Under the pieces are notes generated by a model. That model ran no database searches and was not told the DNA's origin. It saw only the letters and a program-made list of their open reading frames with translations. DNA of 19,574 nucleotides from JACPFV01 sp052386975. GTDB taxonomy: Bacteria > Pseudomonadota > Gammaproteobacteria > Nevskiales > Nevskiaceae. The stretch spans positions 1-19,574 of the forward strand of contig JBQTJQ010000059.1 of the NCBI GenBank assembly GCA_052386975.1. Reading direction: 5' to 3'. A program made the translations under genes and the position numbers. Positions 16,504 to 19,574 of the stretch are shown piece after piece; positions within the stretch are counted from its first letter, which is position 1; each line of letters starts with the position of its first letter.

Positions 16504-17565
16504 ATGCGCGAGCGTCGCAGCCACTACGACGTCACCAACACCGTGTGCATCGCGGACCCGCACGCGGTCAGCGACCTCGTCTGCGGCATTTTCGAGCGGC
16601 TGTTCCCGCGCACCGACCTGGCGCCGGTGCGCATCGCCTTCGACACCTTCACGCGGCTGTATGCCGGCATCCTGCCGGGCTACCACGGCTGCGACACCTG
16701 GTACCACGACGTCCAGCACAGCCTCGACTGCACGCTGGCGCTGGCGCGGCTGATCGACGGCCACGAGCGCAGCGTGCCGAAGCGCTCGCGCATCGGCGAG
16801 CGGCGCGCGCGGCTCGGCATCGTCTGCGCGCTGTTCCACGACTCGGGCTACATCCGCCGCTACGACGAGTCGCAGTTCCACAACGGCGCCGAGTTCACCT
16901 TCTACCACGTGGCGCGCAGCGCCAATTTCCTGACCGATTTCCTGCCGAAGATCGGCTTCACGCGCGAGGCGCGGCTCGCCGGCCGCCTGGTGCACTTCAC
17001 CGGCTACGAGATCGCGCTGAACAAGATCAACGTGCGCGACCCGCTCGACCGCCGGCTGGGCTTCATGCTCGGCACCGCCGACCTGATCGCGCAGATGGCC
17101 GACCGCTGTTACCTCGAGAAGTGCCGTAACTATCTATTTCACGAGTTCCGCGCCTGCGGCCTGGCGGCGCCGGGCATTCCCGGCGGGCCGGCGCCGATGT
17201 ACAAGTCGCCCGACGACCTGATGCGCAAGACGCCGGAGTTCATCGACAAGCTCTTTCGCGAGCGGCTCGACGGTTACTTCCGCAAGTCCTACAAGTACAT
17301 GGCGGTGCACTTCAACGGCATCAACCCGTACATGATGGCGATCGAGAAGCACGCCGAGCACCTGCGGCGCATCATCGCCACCAACACCATCGGCGAGCTG
17401 CGCCGGCGCCCGCGCAGCATCAACGCGCGCGCGCTGCGCAACCTGTTGAACGTGCGCCTGTCGGAGCTGCGGCCGCGCCGCCGCAAGTCGGCCCTGCCCC
17501 GCCAGCGCCTGCGCATCTCGGCGCGCAAGCTGGCGCAGCAGCCGGGAACCTACCTGCCGACCTGA
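16504..17565 (+). CDS. HD/PDE-like metal-dependent phosphohydrolase, paralog 2
   Basis: Paralog of the preceding gene, 353 residues, roughly 60% identical by eye over the shared core; 29 of 30 residues match at 57-86. All presumed metal and acid ligands are kept: His68 and His72 in WYHDVQHSLD, His112-Asp113 in LFHDSGYIRR, and Asp193 in LGTADLIAQMADR. Differences concentrate in the surface segment at 88-101, the region after CGLA, and the C-terminus, which here is a longer basic tail (RPRRRKSALPRQRLRISARK). The basic tail could bind nucleic acid, ribosomes or membrane; this is speculation. Both genes begin with the same CGGGGACCCATGC start context. The stop overlaps the convergent gamma-glutamyltransferase stop by 16 bp. 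Function unassigned beyond the HD/PDE-like fold. Confidence 0.78.
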   Translation: MRERRSHYDVTNTVCIADPHAVSDLVCGIFERLFPRTDLAPVRIAFDTFTRLYAGILPGYHGCDTWYHDVQHSLDCTLALARLIDGHERSVPKRSRIGERRARLGIVCALFHDSGYIRRYDESQFHNGAEFTFYHVARSANFLTDFLPKIGFTREARLAGRLVHFTGYEIALNKINVRDPLDRRLGFMLGTADLIAQMADRCYLEKCRNYLFHEFRACGLAAPGIPGGPAPMYKSPDDLMRKTPEFIDKLFRERLDGYFRKSYKYMAVHFNGINPYMMAIEKHAEHLRRIIATNTIGELRRRPRSINARALRNLLNVRLSELRPRRRKSALPRQRLRISARKLAQQPGTYLPT

Positions 17566-19298
17566 GGCGCCTCCGTCTCCACCGGGCGCAGGCGCTTCAT
17601 CGCCCCGGTACCCACGCCGCGCGGATCGGCGGCAGCCTGCAGCGCGTCGCCGCTCCGGTCCCACCACACCGCGTGCATCAGGCCCCAGCCGCCGGGCACC
17701 AGGCGCAGCGTGTGGCCGAGCTGCTTGAGCCGCGCCTGCTCGGCCTCGGACAGCGCGCCGGGCTCGAAATCGACGCGGTCCGGCAGGTACTGGTGGTGGT
17801 AGCGCGGCAACGCGACCGCGTGCCGGGCATCGCCCCCCGCGATGAAGTCCAGCACGCCGAACAGCACCTGGCTGATGATGCGGCTGCCGCCCTTGCCGCC
17901 GATGATCAGCAGGCCGCGCTCGCCCTCGACGAAGGTCGGCACCATGCTCGACAGCGGCCGCTTGCCCGGCGCCACGGCGTTGGCCGTCGAGCCGATCAGG
18001 CCGAAGGCGTTGCTCGCCGTCACGCTGGCGGCGAAATCGTCCATCTCGTTGTTGAGCAGCACGCCGGTGCCGGGCGGCATGAAGCCGGAGCCGAACTCGA
18101 GGTTGACGGTCTCGGTCGCGGCGACGCGGTTGCCGGCGGCATCGAGGATCGAGAAGTGCGTGGTGTTGGCGGCCTCGGCCGGCATCGGCGCGTCCACGCT
18201 GGGCGTCGCCGCGTCGGCCTCGATGTCGCGCGCCTGCCCCAGCAGGTACTCGCGCGATAACAATCTGTACAGCGGATTGGCGACGAACGCCGGGTCGCCG
18301 AGCAGGCGCCGGTCGCGGTAGGCGCGGCGCATCGCCTCGACCATCTCGTGCCTGGCCTGCGCGCCGTCGGCCGGTGGCCAGCCGCGCGCCTCGAGCATGG
18401 CCAGGATCTGCGCCAGCGTCACGCCGCCGGCCGACGGCGGCGGCGCCACCGTGATGCGGTAATCGCGGAAGAAGAACTGCAGCGGCTTGCGCTCGACCAC
18501 CTTGTAGCGCGCGAAGTCCTCCGCCTGCCAGATGCCGCCACCCTGCTTCACGCCGGCCAGCAGCTTGTCGGCGACCGGCCCCTGGTAGAACCCGGCGCGG
18601 CCGTCGCGCGCCACCGCCTCGAGCGTGGCGGCGAGGTCGGGTTGCCTGATGACGGCGCCGGCCTCGAGCGGCTTGCCGCCGGGCAGGTAGACCAGCGCCG
18701 CGGCCGGCGAGAAGCGGTCCTTGTTCCCGGCGATCTGCCCGGCCTTGCCGGGCTCGATGGCGAAACCCTCGCGGGCGATGCGCACCGCCGGCATCAGCAG
18801 CCGCGCCAGCGGCCTGGTGCCGTACTTCTGCGCGACGTGGTGCCAGGTCGCCGGCAGGCCCGGGATCGCGGCCGAGCGGGCGCCGTCGCGCGAGGCCTTC
18901 GGGATGGCCACGCCTTTGGAGTCGAGGAACATCTTCGCGTTCGCCGCCAGCGGCGCGACCTCGCGGCCGTCGACCAGCGTCTCGAAGCCGTCGGACTCGC
19001 GGTGCAGCAGGAAGAAGCCGCCGCCGCCGATGCCGGTGCTCTGCGAGGCGACCACGGTCAGCACCGCGCTGACCGCCACCGCGGCGTCGAAGGCGTTGCC
19101 GCCGTCCTCGAGGATCTCGACACCGGCCGCGGTGGCCAGCGGGTGCGCGGTGGCGAGCGCGTATCCGGGCGGGGTGTCGGCTGCGCGCGCCGACAACGTG
19201 AAACAGAGAACGAATATTTCACACAAAGACACAAAGAGCACGAAGAAAGAGTTTCTTGAATTCTTCCTTTGTGTCCTTCGTGTCTTTGTGTGAAACAT
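17550..19298 (-). CDS. ggt: Gamma-glutamyltransferase, signal peptide core encoded by a repeat
   Basis: Secreted Ntn-hydrolase of 582 residues that cleaves glutathione and other gamma-glutamyl compounds. Family landmarks are EILEDGGNAFDAAVAVSAVL, STGIGGGGF, the substrate-binding Arg112 in DGREVAP, the autocleavage site with nucleophile Thr379 in NTTHFSILD, GSGFMPPGTGVLLNNEMDDF, KRPLSSMVPT, GGKGGSRI and LPRYHHQYLPD. The N-terminus MFHTKTRRTQRKN, then FFVLFVSLCEIFVLCF, then TLSARA-A, forms a plausible signal peptide with cleavage near residue 39. Residues 1-33 are encoded by the inverted repeat at 19200-19306, so the start codon, basic n-region and hydrophobic core come from the element. The frame is open further upstream, but that region is the ferredoxin gene. 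The ATG is 8 bp after the ferredoxin stop; the Shine-Dalgarno is weak. GTG codons inside the element are alternative starts. Confidence 0.92.
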   Translation of the reverse strand: MFHTKTRRTQRKNSRNSFFVLFVSLCEIFVLCFTLSARAADTPPGYALATAHPLATAAGVEILEDGGNAFDAAVAVSAVLTVVASQSTGIGGGGFFLLHRESDGFETLVDGREVAPLAANAKMFLDSKGVAIPKASRDGARSAAIPGLPATWHHVAQKYGTRPLARLLMPAVRIAREGFAIEPGKAGQIAGNKDRFSPAAALVYLPGGKPLEAGAVIRQPDLAATLEAVARDGRAGFYQGPVADKLLAGVKQGGGIWQAEDFARYKVVERKPLQFFFRDYRITVAPPPSAGGVTLAQILAMLEARGWPPADGAQARHEMVEAMRRAYRDRRLLGDPAFVANPLYRLLSREYLLGQARDIEADAATPSVDAPMPAEAANTTHFSILDAAGNRVAATETVNLEFGSGFMPPGTGVLLNNEMDDFAASVTASNAFGLIGSTANAVAPGKRPLSSMVPTFVEGERGLLIIGGKGGSRIISQVLFGVLDFIAGGDARHAVALPRYHHQYLPDRVDFEPGALSEAEQARLKQLGHTLRLVPGGWGLMHAVWWDRSGDALQAAADPRGVGTGAMKRLRPVETEAPQVGR

Positions 19299-19306
19299 TC
19301 TGTTTC
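19200..19306. repeat. Inverted repeat of the CACAAAGACAC type at the ggt 5' end
   Basis: A 107-bp AT-richer element in GC-rich DNA. The outer arms GAAACAG/CTGTTTC (19200-19206, 19300-19306) and the inner 16-bp arms TTTCACACAAAGACAC/GTGTCTTTGTGTGAAA (19217-19232, 19280-19295) pair perfectly. Inside them are imperfect arms built from CACGAAG/CACAAAG-like units. The short tandem-like CACAAAGACAC words are familiar from dispersed repeats in many bacterial genomes, whose translations give FFVLFVSL-like peptides. No transposase is nearby. It bridges the ferredoxin stop and the ggt coding region. Confidence 0.85.
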
Positions 19307-19561
19307 TTACTTTGCGATCGCCGTCAGCTTGCGGTACTTCGCCATCAGCTGCTCCTGCGTCTCGGCGTGGTCCGGGTCGAGCGGGATGCAGTTGACCGGG
19401 CACACTTTGACGCACTGCGCCTCGGAAAAGTGCCCGACGCATTCGGTGCACAGCTCCGGGTCGATCTGGTAGATCTCCGGACCCTGCGAGATGGCGTGGT
19501 TCGGGCAGACCGGCTCGCAGACGTCGCAATTGATGCACTCGTGGGTGATCTTCAGGGCCAT
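19307..19561 (-). CDS. yfhL: YfhL-type 2[4Fe-4S] ferredoxin
   Basis: Small electron carrier of 84 residues. The first cluster motif is CINCDVCEPVC (Cys9, 12, 15, 19). The second is CTECVGHFSEAQCVKVC (Cys38, 41, 50, 54), with the eight-residue gap between the second and third Cys that marks Alvin-type/YfhL ferredoxins. The remainder, LDPDHAETQEQLMAKYRKL, matches the YfhL tail. Its redox partner is unknown. Only 13 bp upstream are in the window, so its promoter and any upstream operon partner cannot be seen. The ggt start codon follows its stop by 8 bp. Confidence 0.95.
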   Translation of the reverse strand: MALKITHECINCDVCEPVCPNHAISQGPEIYQIDPELCTECVGHFSEAQCVKVCPVNCIPLDPDHAETQEQLMAKYRKLTAIAK

Positions 19562-19574
19562 CGTGTCATTCCGG

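Noticed and set aside
15378..16507. GGGGAC before both HD genes as further copies of the palindrome foot
   Set aside because: No complementary arm follows. GGGGA is explained as a ribosome binding site duplicated with the gene.

Overview
The window is GC-rich, gene-dense bacterial chromosome, most likely from a Gammaproteobacterium (Xanthomonadales/Nevskiales-like). Supporting signs are a YfhL-type 2[4Fe-4S] ferredoxin, a fructokinase close to Escherichia coli Mak, a SPOR lipoprotein beside inorganic pyrophosphatase, and a large TonB-dependent receptor of the kind abundant in xanthomonads. Taxonomy is an inference; no rRNA or tRNA is present. I found no CRISPR array, transposase, integrase or prophage gene. 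No gap between genes exceeds about 190 bp.

Layout. 1-912 (+): the 3' part of ppa (cut by the window edge), then a SPOR lipoprotein. 937-2457 (-): a four-helix membrane protein of unknown function, then mak. 2458-2645: a regulatory region rich in CCACTT/AAGTGG boxes. 2646-4136 (+): a MocR/PdxR-type regulator, ending at a strong hairpin. 4192-7782 (-): a RidA-family gene, then a 1024-residue TonB-dependent receptor. 7857-8357 (+): a small HExxH protein. 8336-12681 (-): acetoacetyl-CoA synthetase, phosphoglycerate mutase and a diguanylate cyclase, read in that order. 12746-15317 (+): lemA, a GIDE-domain membrane protein with an EF-hand, a stand-alone TfoX C-terminal domain protein and exonuclease III, all overlapping or nearly so. 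15387-17565 (+): tandem paralogous HD/PDE-like phosphohydrolases. 17550-19561 (-): yfhL ferredoxin, then gamma-glutamyltransferase.

Three signals stand out. First, two 51-bp perfect or near-perfect palindromes share the same ends and centre but have different, compensating arm sequences. Each sits in frame inside a protein gene (the HExxH protein and acetoacetyl-CoA synthetase), so both genes stay open. This resembles the in-frame palindromic elements known from Rickettsia, and the GGGGAC feet recall REP/RAYT palindromes. Second, an unrelated inverted repeat of the CACAAAGACAC type lies at the 5' end of the gamma-glutamyltransferase gene. It appears to supply the start codon and the whole hydrophobic core of the signal peptide. 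Third, the promoter of the membrane protein gene divergent from the MocR regulator and the promoter of the TonB receptor share the same design: GAAGTGGCT(A/G)TTCACA, a 17-bp spacer, then GA(G/A)AAT. Both also carry a second GGCCAC box exactly 24 bp from the first CCACTT box. This suggests that the MocR protein controls both flanking units.

All functional calls come from reading the translated sequences by eye. No database search or structure prediction was run.
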